12,500 bases of DNA. Source: Actinidia chinensis. Taxonomy: Eukaryota > Streptophyta > Magnoliopsida > Ericales > Actinidiaceae. The DNA lies in contig VIGQ01000669.1 in the NCBI GenBank assembly GCA_009663005.1, forward strand, positions 45,001-57,500. Reading direction: 5' to 3'. Below the pieces are notes generated by a model, which did not search any database, had not been told where the DNA came from, and worked only from the letters and a program-made list of their open reading frames with translations. The position numbers and the translations under genes were made by a program. Shown here in pieces: positions 1 to 8,764 of this stretch (position 1 is the stretch's first letter; the number at the start of each line of letters is the position of its first letter).

Positions 1-430
1 TGTGGGACATCGGCAGTCGATTGTCGCTTAGAAGCGTAAAGACCAATAGGGAGTCTAATAAGAAAAGTTGCCAAGCAAATATAACTGAAAGGGAACAACT
101 TTTCAATGGTGTGCCGAAATAAACCTAATCTATAGTGGTTTCAGAAGCCAATTGGTCAGAATACTAGAGTGGTGGGGAATATTGGACGCTACACGCCATA
201 TAGCTCGGACAAGATGATGTTACTACATTATGTGGTGGCTAACGGGAATAAATCTACATGGGGAATTCGTCAACGTCCAAAGTTGAAGGACAGGGAAAGG
301 TTTTCTTTAAGATGACTTCTGGAAAGGAATTCACTCTCAACAATGTGTGTGCATGTCCAGATATTCCAAAAGAATTTAGTTTAGTTAATTTGTTGAATAA
401 GAATATTTTTAGGCTTTCTTTGGTCTGACA
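1..430 (+). pseudogene. Copia gag end and aspartic protease remnant
   Basis: In copia elements this part encodes the Gag tail and the aspartic protease that cuts the polyprotein. A Lys/Arg-rich stretch near 30-110 fits the basic end of Gag, but no intact CCHC zinc knuckle could be read. At 182-202 the codons read LDATRHI, matching the plant copia active-site context D-S-G-A-T-R-H-I with the Ser and Gly codons absent. Farther on, about 230-400 still reads, across frame changes, as the protease C-terminal half: NGNK, then GKVFFKMTSGKEFTLNNV and a C-PDI motif. Several stops interrupt it. The protease cannot be active. Calling the region protease rests on motif order and similarity remembered from the family, not on a search. 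Confidence 0.75.
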
Positions 431-439
431 AGTTTGTAC

Positions 440-700
440 TCAACTCACCAAGAGTGGGATGGTATGTGGGGGAAAGGATATCTGACGAAGGGCTCTTTAA
501 GATGAATGTCAATGACCATTGTAACCAGATTTTGCTATTAATAATAACACAATCTCCTCTGCTTATTTTGATGTTTGAGTATTCTCATTTACATTGCACG
601 TAGACTCGGACATGTTAATATGATGCTTGACGTAGAAATGGTTTAACATTAGAGATAGTACCTAAATTTGACGTGGAATCTAAAATCATAAATGCGAACA
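440..700 (+). pseudogene. GAG-pre-integrase domain remnant
   Basis: This short domain sits between protease and integrase in copia polyproteins and carries the zinc-binding His/Cys residues of the integrase N-terminus. Visible parts are a KGYL-like stretch followed by GLFKMNVN near 472-511, then RLGHVN at 602-619, the family's usual R-L-G-H motif. The following text reads as an E-x-VPKFDVESK-like segment at about 650-690, and continues into CVEAKLIKC at the start of the open frame at 692. Frame changes are needed between these islands, so the domain is broken. The neighbouring protease and integrase remnants support the assignment. Confidence 0.75.
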
Positions 701-1440
701 TGTGTTGAAGCAAAATTGATTAAATGCATTCCTTGTTTCATTCTATTAATAGAATTCAGAACTACATATAGATTTAATCATTCTAACACTTGTGATTTAA
801 AAATTTTACAAACTAGAGTAGAAAAAAGTATTTTATTTATTTTTTTGATGATAGTTATAGATATTGTTTTGGAACGCATTTTTAAGTTTACAGAATGAAG
901 TTGAAATCAACTTAGTAAAACGATTAAAGTTGTAAATAAGTGACCTTGGGTGGTGAATATGAATGCACCTTTTAGTGATTCTGTAAAAAATATGGCATTA
1001 TACATCAAACCACTGCGCCCTTTCTCACAGCAAAAATGAATTGCTTAACAAAGAATAGAACATTGAAATAATGTTAAATACTATGTTATTAGTCACAGTT
1101 AACCTCAGAACTTGTGGGAGGAAATCATCTGTCTGCAAATTATATTTTGAATAAGTTCCCCATAAGAAACTGAAAGATGCCTTATGAATTATGGAAAGGA
1201 GAATACCTTCTTACCAATACGTGAAAAGTTGTGCAGGATGTCTAGCAAAAGTGGGCGGTTCCTACTCCTTACATGAGTAAGTTGGACAACAACCGTTGAC
1301 TGTGTATCCTCGGTTTGCAAATAATGTAGTGCTTATCGATTTTTGATTGAATAATCTAAAATTATTATATCAATCAATCTATTATTGATCTAGGATGCCT
1401 CATTTTTAAGTGTATTTCCTTATAAGAGAAAGAGTTTAAT
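692..1440 (+). pseudogene. Copia integrase core remnant, catalytic residues lost
   Basis: Integrase inserts the DNA copy into the host chromosome through a D-D-E triad. The longest surviving frame here is 692-898 (68 codons), with CVEAKLIKC and then HSNTCDLKILQTR. In family members the Asn at 785-787 is the first catalytic Asp (H-S-D). Past a frameshift, the FDDSYRY-like stretch near 845-870 follows. The second Asp codon (GAC at 942-944, before a GGEY-like text) survives in its local frame. The Glu of the N-G-I-A-E-R motif is a TAA at 1046-1048. Further relics are LNKVPHKKL near 1147-1175, YELWKG near 1181-1200 and TVDCV-like text near 1295-1310. Around 1390-1440 a D-A-S-F-like, F-PYKR-like block marks the integrase C-terminal side. 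At least two of the three catalytic positions are lost. Confidence 0.85.
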
Positions 1441-2330
1441 ACTCTAAAGATCTTTTGACACTCTGTAAGAGTATCGAAATCAAGTGGATAAAGAAGAAGA
1501 AGAGAAGACCTAAATAACGGAGTACACGCGCTAGAGTTGAAAAGTCTTATGTCCAGATTTTCTGACTTATTTGTTAAAAATTAAAGCTCAAAACTTTAAA
1601 GATGCATGTCTTCTTCTGAAGTATCTTTGTGAAAAGAGGCAAGTAAAATAGTGAAATGGAATATTAAAAAAATTTCTACAAAATCATACTGGAAACTAGT
1701 GGATCTTCTGCCCCAGGTTTTGTAGCTCCTTGAATATAAATGGATATTCAAGAAAAGTTGAAAGCATGATGAATCAATTGATAATTACAAAGCAACCAGC
1801 TAGTTGTTAAAGATATAGACAAAAGGAAGGTCTTTTGATTATTTGATACTTATTCCCCTGTTACAAGGATAACATCCATTCGAATGTTAATACTATTGTG
1901 CTTTGGTAGAATCTTGAGATGACACTAAATGAATGTCAAAATGGCATCTTGAATGGTGATATTAATGAAGAAATATCACGGAACAACCTGAAGGGTTGTG
2001 AATTCCAGGGAAGATAATAAAGTGTGTAAGATTAGTTAAATCCTTGTATGGTTTAAAGCAAGCACCACAGCATGGGGCATAAAAAATTTGAAATGTAATG
2101 ATGGTCAAATGGGTTTAAGATAAACGAATGTTACAAGTGTGTCTATGTCAAGAACAAGATAATGTTATGTTACTCATTTGTATTTATGTTGATGATATGC
2201 TTATCCTTGGTAGTATTTTCAAATGATTAAATCTACCAAAAAATGTTTAAGGCAAAAAGGCTTGTATGAAAAGATATGGGAGTAAGGTCATATGTCATTT
2301 TAAGAAATAAAAAATTCTAGAACACTGACG
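1441..2330 (+). pseudogene. Copia reverse transcriptase remnant
   Basis: Reverse transcriptase makes DNA from the element RNA in the virus-like particle. After a degraded basic linker (about 1480-1680) the domain is easy to follow: W-KLVDLLP near 1690, YKWIFKK at 1735-1755, DTYSPVTR at 1845-1868, NVKMA at 1932-1946 followed by a frame change and LNGDINEEI, EQPEG near 1982, KSLYGLKQAP ending at 2067, and IYVDDMLILG around 2182-2211. The YVDD box (2185-2196) keeps both catalytic Asp residues. The third Asp, in the D-V-K motif, is Asn (AAT at 1932-1934). A one-base deletion near 2153 shifts the frame just before YVDD, and a TGA follows at about 2224. The enzyme cannot be made. Confidence 0.92.
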
Positions 2331-3240
2331 GTTTATGCCTTATCTCATCTCATTATATTGAAGAAGATTTTAGTGAAAAATTCATAAAGGTGATGACCGA
2401 ATTTCTAAACTCCTGTAAGATCCAAATAACATTTATCTAAGATAAAGGTAAAGTATTTCACAGTTAAAAGGTATCCCAAATCAGTGAAGCTTGATGTATC
2501 GTATAAACTGTACTCGTTCTGATATAGCATATGCAGTGAGTAAGTTAGGAGAAGTGATTCCCATCAAATCCAGGGAAAATTTAACTAGACCCGTCCTGAT
2601 TAGAGTTCTGAGATATTTAAAATATACTCTACTCCTATACCGATGAATTGTATTATACAGAGTTCGACGCAGAGTACTTTGAGGGATACTGTGATGCCAA
2701 ACATGGATACCAGATACGAAAAGACTCGAATTCACTCCACAATTAGGTATATTCTTTTCTTTGTGGGCTGTTTTATGCTCTTTTTCTTGGAAACATCCAC
2801 ACAAACTGTCATCGCTAGGTCCACAATGAATCAGAATTTATTAACTTTAGATAAGCTAAGTGGAAAGCAAAATGGCTTCGAACAATTTTTAGAAGATATT
2901 CCGATGTAGGCCTAAACATGTGCCTATGTCCTCCTGCAATAAATTCATACTTGAGCATGGGCAAGCACAAAGTCATATTTATAACGGTAAGTATTCGTCG
3001 TAACATAAAACACCGTTAAATATTTGCCCAAGTGATTATATCCATAAATCTGTGAAATGTCTAAGGATAATATTGTGGGTCCGTTAACAAAAAACGGGCT
3101 AGCCAGAGAGCAAGTGTTAGTTTCATTGAGGGGAATGGGGTTGAAAACCTATTAATAAGAGTCATCATAATGGGTAACCTTAACTATGCTGATTGGAAAA
3201 TCACCAGAACTAGGTCACAGGGACAACTAAAGTTTGCGTC
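2331..3240 (+). pseudogene. Copia RT thumb/connection and RNase H remnant
   Basis: The C-terminal part of Pol holds RNase H, which degrades the RNA strand during reverse transcription. Text at about 2335-2365 reads LCLISSHYIEE-like, and 2495-2545 reads MY...CTRSDIAYAVSKL, the usual C-TRPDIAYAV block. RVLRYLKYT follows at about 2605-2630. GYCDA at 2684-2698 holds the first RNase H Asp. The frame 2643-2909 contains QTVIARSTM and ends FLEDIP. Near 2985-3035 comes a diverged R-HIRRRH-like block, then SKDNIVGPLTK near 3060-3090 and GMGLK near 3135-3150, which mark the Pol C-terminus. A further NPNYADWKITRTRSQGQLK-like text near 3175-3232 is often seen downstream of the canonical end in this family. 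Stops and shifts separate all islands. Confidence 0.87.
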
Positions 3241-3781
3241 GATTCATTGATTATGGAAATCACTTGGGAGTTTTAGCTCCTTCCCATCCATGATGAGATA
3301 GTGATATCTGCAAACATGTGTTTGTAAAATGTCAGTAGACCCAGGGTAAGCAATGCTTTTAAATGATTATATGTCTTTGCACCAGAGGAGTAAATATATG
3401 AAGGATACTCATAATAAGAATCACCTTATGTGAAGAATGAAGTGGGGCCGTTTCTTCTTTCTTTGAGAATTGATCAGGCTAATTACATCTAAAGTGTCTT
3501 CGTGAATACCAAGAGTTGTTCAAAGCCAAAATGAACACAACCGTGAGCCACTAGGTTGTCGCTGGAGATTATTTTGTGTGAATTCTATTGTCTTGGCTTA
3601 CAACAATGGTTGATTTAAGCATCACCACGGCCATTAATTAGCTAGTAATCCCGATAGTCCCTTTCACTAGAAAGGTTCAAGCCGAAAGTTACCACCTTAC
3701 TTGATGCAGGATATTTCCTATTTGTACTCTCTCTATTGTACATCCTGTGGATATCGATCTCCACATCCACCAATTTCATCA
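3241..3781 (+). other. Copia 3' non-coding region between pol and LTR
   Basis: This stretch follows the pol C-terminus and precedes the LTR. It has no continuous frame. Phrases such as the one around 3440-3460 (GTGGGGCCGTTTCTT) resemble the non-coding tail seen in related plant copia elements, from memory only. No captured host gene was recognised. Confidence 0.6.
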
Positions 3782-3789
3782 TGTGGGGA
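3782..3789 (+). promoter_or_regulatory. Probable polypurine tract of the copia element
   Basis: TGTGGGGA lies immediately before the TGGTTTGAAA start of the LTR. Plant copia elements prime plus-strand DNA synthesis from a short G-rich purine tract in this place, typically GTGGGGGA or similar. The tract is short and the boundary could be moved by a few bases; an LTR start at 3782 (also TG) cannot be excluded. Confidence 0.5.
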
Positions 3790-4753
3790 TGGTTTGAAAT
3801 GGTTTGTTAAAACATGGTTTTTTAGCCAACTTTGGGCTAATTAAAGTAGACCTACTATTATTTTATTGTGGGTCCAAGCGGCAAAAAATTATTTCTATGT
3901 GGTGAATTACGATTGTGTATTTGGTTAACAAAACTATTATTTTATGTGATAAAATTACTCCAGTGAGCCTTTGGTATATGCTATGTAGTTAAGCCCACAT
4001 TGAAAAAGTCGAAAAAAGTATTGCTATAAAGATCCCTTCACCTTGGGTGGGCCCCGGGGTACCCTGTTTTTGAAAGGGAGGATTTATGAATTGATTTGCC
4101 AAACTAATGAACTATTGGGGTGGCCCAAATCAACCACACACGCGCGCGAGAGCGCCGCCCCCCCATTCTGGGCCGTGGTCGCGGGCGTCGGGGGTTGATT
4201 GGGCTTTTCTGCCAATCTATATTTTGAGGGAAACTTTTTATTTAATTTTTTATTAATTAAGTTTCAGTAATACTTTTAAACCTGAACATTGCGTTTGGTT
4301 CGCGTTTTTCCCCGACAGGGTCTATTCGTTCCCCCTTCGGATGAACAGAGGCTTTCTTTGAATGTCACAACGAATAAGCCTTTCGGTTGGTTGTTTTCTT
4401 CTCTCCGAATAGCCACCAAATTGCCTAAAAACCGTCTCTCCCTCAATTTCTAGTACTTGAATTTTTTTTGGTGCTATTTTGCCCTTTTACCTCTGTCATT
4501 CGCTGCCTATTTTCCATCCTTCAAGAAAAGTTCATCCACAACCATTTCGCTAGGCTTCACGTGTGTGCTGCCTCTGGAGATATCGATCGTTTTATCTTAG
4601 GAGACGTACGCCATTAACCTCGCAGCACCGATCGAGGCAAAATCTGTCTTAAGCGATGGTGGTTGAACACAGCCACATCGATCTTTCGTATTTTTGTTGT
4701 TGCATTAAACTGGTAATTGTTACACTACTAGTATTTCAATATATTTTCTTACA
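3790..4753 (+). repeat. 3' LTR of the copia element
   Basis: The LTR supplies promoter, polyadenylation signal and integration ends. It starts with TG right after the G-rich tract and ends with CA in TTTTCTTACA (4744-4753), the expected TG...CA ends. Its length, about 964 bp, is on the long side for plant copia elements. The last 150 bp (GATCGAGGCAAAATCTGTCTT, GTATTTCAATATATTTTCTTACA in shortened form) match my memory of related LTR ends. Inside are a very CpG-rich patch at 4141-4194 and pyrimidine-rich text at 4380-4500 that fits the R/U5 side. No clean TATA box was settled on; CTATAAAG at 4023-4030 is one candidate. The second LTR is outside the window, so end identity and insertion age cannot be judged here. 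Confidence 0.75.
4141..4194. other. CpG-rich GC island inside the LTR
   Basis: This 54-bp patch begins CGCGCGCGAG and ends GCGGGCGTCGGGGG, holds about eleven CpG dinucleotides and a run of eight C, and stands out from the AT-rich surroundings. It lies in the presumed U3 part of the LTR, where a regulatory or structural role is possible but not shown. Confidence 0.7.
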
Positions 4754-5276
4754 GCTCGTTCTGTTCATTTTATACCAAATTATTTTTGAACTATCTGTTT
4801 ATTGAGTTTACACCAAGATAATTTATAAATAGGAAAGTAATATCCGCCATGTGACGTGTGAGAAATCACCTAACAAAGTTTTACCAGCCTATTTAATTAG
4901 ATACCACTGCCTCGAGGATAAACACCTGAACACGAACTAACAGGACACCTCCATAGCACTGGAAAAAAACTCAAGTTTGTCTCTCTCTCCTCAGAAAATA
5001 CTCAGGAATAGGAAATATTTTCTTCTCTATATGCCCTCCCATTTCCAATACGTGCGATGAATACATACAGGAAATAAGGACGGCAGAATCGGCAATTACC
5101 AAATACACTCTGCCAGCAAGCATATTCACGAGGGTGAGTATGGTTATAAACTGCAGCCCTTATAGCTGCTATTAACTGTTATTTACGCCATAAATGCAGC
5201 AAACTGCTGCCTTGCGTATTCATTCATGTAATTTCTCAACCGTACTGACATAAAGCCTCTTTATCCACCTGCCAAT
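4754..5276. other. Spacer after the LTR, no gene recognised
   Basis: No recognisable coding region. The stretch contains a CT-rich patch near 4978-4993 ending in CTCAG, a GTGAGTA donor-like word near 5133-5139, and a short GCAGCAAACTGCTGC palindrome near 5198-5212. The five bases after the LTR (GCTCG, 4754-4758) would be the candidate target-site duplication of the copia element; its partner is outside the window. Confidence 0.5.
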
Positions 5277-6013
5277 ATGATCTGGAACCTTCATCACCGT
5301 AAGGAAACGGTATGTCAGATTCATACGATTCAATTCCGAACTCACCAAAACATTCAGATAAAAACTCACGAACTATTGCAAATAGTATGGATCTCCACAT
5401 TATTAGTGACAATTAATATAAAATCCGCAATCTCATGGCATCAATACAGTGTCAACTACACGCCACTACAACTTCTCTATCACGACAAGATGCCCAATGT
5501 TGTCAGAGAAAGTCGTAATAAGGCAACTATCATCATTGCTGAGAGAGGATGGGGCAAGTGGTATACACAGGCTACTTCTAACCTCCCCAAGTAAGAGTGT
5601 TTTAAAAAGATAGTTTCCTCATTCCATTTGCAATGAAACATGCCGCCATCGTGGACCTCATGGTAGCGAGCATGGAAGCCTCCGAATGTGCGTTGCACAA
5701 AGAGGAACAAGCACTCCTTACCCTGCACCACAAATGTGAACCTTCATTGTTAACGAAAGGATTCTCAAGATCCATAGGCTCAATTCCCAACTCCACGTCC
5801 CAAAAATCCGAGTATCAATCCCTGTGGATGACTCGAATTCCCTTGTTGCTTTGCATCTTCCTGGTAAATCCAACAAGTAATTTATTCCGACCAGTAATAA
5901 TCTTGAACGTGCACATTTTTCGCCTTGATCAAAAGTTGAAAATTTTAATGTCCAATTACCACAACTGGCTTTCTAACGTAAATGTACGAAATCCTGAACT
6001 TGCTCAAGTATAA
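5277..6013. other. Region open on both strands, identity unknown
   Basis: Two plus-strand frames with ATG starts (5277-5594, 105 codons; 5633-6013, 126 codons) and two overlapping minus-strand frames (5480-5731 and 5602-5796, both with only GTG starts) cover this stretch. None shows a domain, motif or signal that I recognise. The region is somewhat less AT-rich than its neighbours, which by itself lengthens chance frames in all phases. The text TCCACGTCCCAAAAATCCGA near 5795-5814 gives the impression of an LTR of a Ty3/gypsy-type element in antisense orientation, but that is only an impression and no LTR ends were found. It could equally be a decayed gene fragment. Confidence 0.3.
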
Positions 6014-7384
6014 AGTGCAATAGCCACCAAAGGGCCTTGGATCCTTATTCTAATTATAGACCTATGATCACGAATGCTTCTAAACACAAGTCCTATCCGT
6101 ATGATACAAATAGCGGATACCGATCTCCCTCAGATACTCAATGATCCTTAAAGAACTAGTCGAACGACTTGAACCATAATATGGAGTATTTGTTAGAATA
6201 AAAAAATGAATTTAAGTAATTATCTTTCATTTTCGAAATGATGTATTGTTAATTCACCTATATATCCATATATCAAAGCAAATCTATAGTACAACACCGT
6301 GTACTATAAAATATTAATCGTGTGGGAATGTTATGATCAATTTAATTGTATGTTTATGGATCGATGTGGTGAATTTTTACGGGTTACTGTCTTGTAAAAA
6401 TATTGTGTTACTCACATTATGGTAAATGATACACTTTTTTGTGGTAAAGAACATTTTTGATTTTTTTTTTTGGTACGATCGGTGTGGTGAATGTAACATG
6501 GATTGTGATAATGTTATACCAAAGCACACTATATGCCGCTGTCATGAGTGTGTATTGTATCCCGATATCAAATATCTATACTTCATAGGGAAAAACAAAA
6601 GTTAAACTTTCGCGTGATAACCTTTTAAACTATTATATTAGGTATCGTTTAAATAAACCATAATTATGGCACTTTATTTCTCAAAATATTAAATCAAAAC
6701 ACATTGAATGATACTTTATTTAGAACAGAGAAAATCAAACTTCAATCACTAATGACATATCCCCGTGTAAACCGACATCCTACATTCTAGTTTACGTGTA
6801 ATCTCATGTGTCCATCGAATCATAACCCATTACGTATTTGTGCTCTTAATTATAGAACAAGAAGTTAGTACCACTTTGTCGTCTCATCGCCGCTGAATCA
6901 TGGAGCAATAACTTTGTCGGGAAAAATTGAGCTTTCCAAACACAACAGTAGACGAAGGAAACCACTTCTTATTGTTCCACCAGTAACGTAAGCCAAGGGG
7001 CGTAATGCGCAAACACCGAAGTGCCCATAAGTCTTGAATAGACTGCTAGAAGGGATCTTTATGAGATTCTTCCCTCCTGAAAACCTGCCACCAGAGTTTC
7101 ACAACCGTAGCAATTTAGCGCTGCTTCCAGCTAATCTGTCCAGCCACACACCACAAAAAAAAAAAAAAGAAAGGAAATTGAGATCTTAACAGCCTGTTTA
7201 GTCCTCACAAAATCACTTGTACTCGTACAACTAGAAGAGAAAACTTTGGTGAAAACTGCAGTAGTGACCTCTTCCAAAGGGTTGTTGAACAATTAAATTT
7301 CAATTGCAACTTTTGTTCTTGTTTTAGCTTTGTTTTTTTCTTCTTTTTCCCCTCTTTCACTTTTAAGTAGATAATATGTTTCAG
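6014..7384. other. AT-rich spacer without recognised gene
   Basis: Stops occur in all frames over most of the stretch. It contains T-runs near 6458-6470, an A14 run at 7155-7168 and a pyrimidine-rich patch near 7310-7365. A minus-strand open stretch without ATG (6898-7098, 66 codons) shows no recognisable motif. The 6900-7140 part is more GC-balanced than its surroundings and might be an old gene or repeat fragment. Confidence 0.5.
6359..6492 (+). repeat. Weak 16-bp direct repeat pair
   Basis: GATCGATGTGGTGAAT (6359-6374) recurs with one change as GATCGGTGTGGTGAAT (6477-6492), 118 bp apart. Short TGGTAAA words between them hint at an older, longer duplication, but the rest does not align convincingly by eye. 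Confidence 0.35.
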
Positions 7385-7553
7385 AACAACCCAAAGAACA
7401 ACCCTAAGGCGACATGCGTGTATTCAACAGCCACCATTAAAAATAAGCAAAACGTAAAATTATTAATCAGAATAACCCCAAAGGCAAGGACACCCCGAAA
7501 GGCATACATGCCTGGGATGCAACAGCTACCCTTAAAATAGCAAAAACGTAAAA
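7385..7553 (+). repeat. Diverged tandem duplication of about 80 bp
   Basis: Two units, 7385-7459 and 7471-7553, share the same order of words: AACAACCCAAAG against AATAACCCCAAAGG, then a CCTAAGGC/CCGAAAGGC block, an ACATG block, CAACAGCCACCATTAAAA against CAACAGCTACCCTTAAAA, and finally CAAAACGTAAAA against CAAAAACGTAAAA. Small indels separate them. The order and spacing make chance unlikely. Only two copies are visible. No product or known repeat family was recognised. Confidence 0.75.
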
Positions 7554-8352
7554 GCATGCGCAGTCCAGATCAATTTGAGTAACATAAGGAGATGATGCAC
7601 GGTGTTCACTTCTTTGGAGCTCTGTAACGGTCTTTTCAATTCCAAAATTGCCCTGAAAACATTGCTTGGTTTTTTTATTTTGCAGCCTTTATTAACTTCT
7701 TCAGTTTTATAAGCTTCAGAATTTAGTTACCTGATTCAGCTTTTTTATATTTTAATACATTATTTATCTAGTCTCTACTTCTCCAATTTTGATTGTATAC
7801 GGATTGGTTTTGTGAGATTTTCATAGCCCACTCCTTGGGTATCCACAACTTCCTCGTTAACTACAAAATATGTAAAAGAATCTATGAAAATATTAGTGCC
7901 TCATCAAAACCATTTACTATAAATTCAAATTTTTCTACAAACCTAGAATTCCAATCTCTAACTCTGTAAAGGTCTGCAGGGATAACCCTTTACCTAAAAT
8001 TGTCACAAGCAGAATTTACCGGGGGAGGCAATTGGTGTGGTTCATACATCTCGTGGTTTTCTGATGGTATCATTGTCTACTGATAATCCAGCGAGCTAGT
8101 TAGTTGGATGGTCTCTACTTCTAGTTGTTCAGTAGTTTCCTCCACCCCCTGCACTCCCTCGCCTACGAAGCTTATCCATACGCGGCTTATTCAGAAGATT
8201 TCCAATTCTTTTTTTCCATGCACCATCCGTCGCCAACTGCTTTCTCAGCTAATTTCCACAGCTATTGTCGGTTATTGCTAATGTACCATCTAGACTTTTC
8301 AATCCCTTTTTTGATTACCCATCCCGATCGGTGGGATAAGCGCAATTACGTG
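7554..8352. other. Spacer, no gene recognised
   Basis: AT-rich to about 7900, then more balanced. TTTTTTATTTTGCAG near 7672-7686 looks like a plus-strand splice acceptor, but no exon was recognised after it. A frame from 8125 runs 111 codons to 8460, but it opens with TTG, has no recognisable domain and runs into the direct repeat at 8353. Confidence 0.45.
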
Positions 8353-8459
8353 TGGTATATAAGATTCAAGTGGGCTACTATTAGTACTTGGCTTTACGCA
8401 TTTGGGGCCATGCCATTAGATTCAGTTCAAGTTATTGGCCATATTCTACTTGGTCGTTA
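8353..8459 (+). repeat. Direct repeat copy A (pairs with 8649-8764)
   Basis: Shares with copy B, in the same order: TGGTATA, GATTCAA-TGG-CTA, ACTTGG, a TTTGG-GC-ATG block, TTCAAGTTATTGG-CC and ATTCTACTTGG. The last 30 bases are the best conserved. The copies are about 296 bp apart start to start. Nothing shows what the unit is; a fragment of an LTR or other repeat is possible. Confidence 0.8.
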
Positions 8460-8648
8460 AAGATGGGATAGAGAAATCATGTCCAATGGCAGGGCTCTGT
8501 TTGAGTGACGTTAGAGGAAGAGGCTCTGAGAAGTGTGGGCCCCGGGGAATTAACTTGCGCAGATTATGGGTTGTTCTTGTCCCTTACGGTAGCTAACACC
8601 TATTGCCATCTAGTGGAAGACTTGGGCAAAGCAAAGGGGACTTCACAT

Positions 8649-8764
8649 CTGGTATACATTTGATTCAATTGGACTATTACTTGGTAACTTTGGCTTAAGC
8701 ATTTTGGGTCATGTGTTTTATTTCTTTATTCAAGTTATTGGGCCAGTATTCTACTTGGGTCACT
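8649..8764 (+). repeat. Direct repeat copy B (pairs with 8353-8459)
   Basis: Second copy of the unit, about nine bases longer through small insertions. It ends TTCAAGTTATTGGGCC, AGTATTCTACTTGGG. The sequence between the copies (8460-8648) is not duplicated as far as can be seen and has no gene. Confidence 0.8.

Larger units (their letters stand above)
1..4753 (+). mobile_element. Decayed Ty1/copia LTR retrotransposon, 3' part
   Basis: An autonomous copia element copies itself through RNA using a Gag-Pol polyprotein (protease, integrase, reverse transcriptase, RNase H). Here the remnants appear in exactly the copia order, with integrase before reverse transcriptase, which separates it from Ty3/gypsy. 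Readable landmarks are a protease relic near 182-202, RLGHVN at 602-619, CDLK..QTR near 791-820, YKWIFKK at 1735-1755, DTYSPVTR at 1845-1868, SLYGLKQAP at 2041-2067, YVDD at 2185-2196, GYCDA at 2684-2698 and QTVIARST near 2803-2826. A 3' LTR follows. Frames change repeatedly and stops are frequent, so no polyprotein can be made. The 5' LTR, primer-binding site and most of gag lie upstream of the window. The lineage is uncertain; the motifs look closest to Tork/Tnt1-like plant elements, from memory only. Confidence 0.93.

Noticed and set aside
1..13. TGTGGGACATCGG at the window start as a possible plant snRNA upstream element
   Set aside because: It does not match the RTCCCACATCG box on either strand in the right order, and it lies within the copia element with no snRNA-like sequence after it.
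2481..3006. Minus-strand frames of 107 and 63 codons
   Set aside because: They are antisense shadows of the plus-strand copia RT/RNase H remnant.
6898..7098. 66-codon minus-strand open stretch
   Set aside because: No ATG, no recognisable motif, and a second phase is also open there, so chance is likely.
8125..8460. 111-codon plus frame rich in aromatic residues
   Set aside because: It opens with TTG rather than ATG, shows no domain that I recognise, and its second half is the direct-repeat copy A. Copy B does not keep the frame.
4047..8547. 13-bp word GTGGGCCCCGGGG present at 4047-4059 in the LTR and at 8535-8547
   Set aside because: Flanks do not align on either side, and the word is a simple G/C palindrome-like string; this does not show that the 8.5-kb region derives from the LTR.
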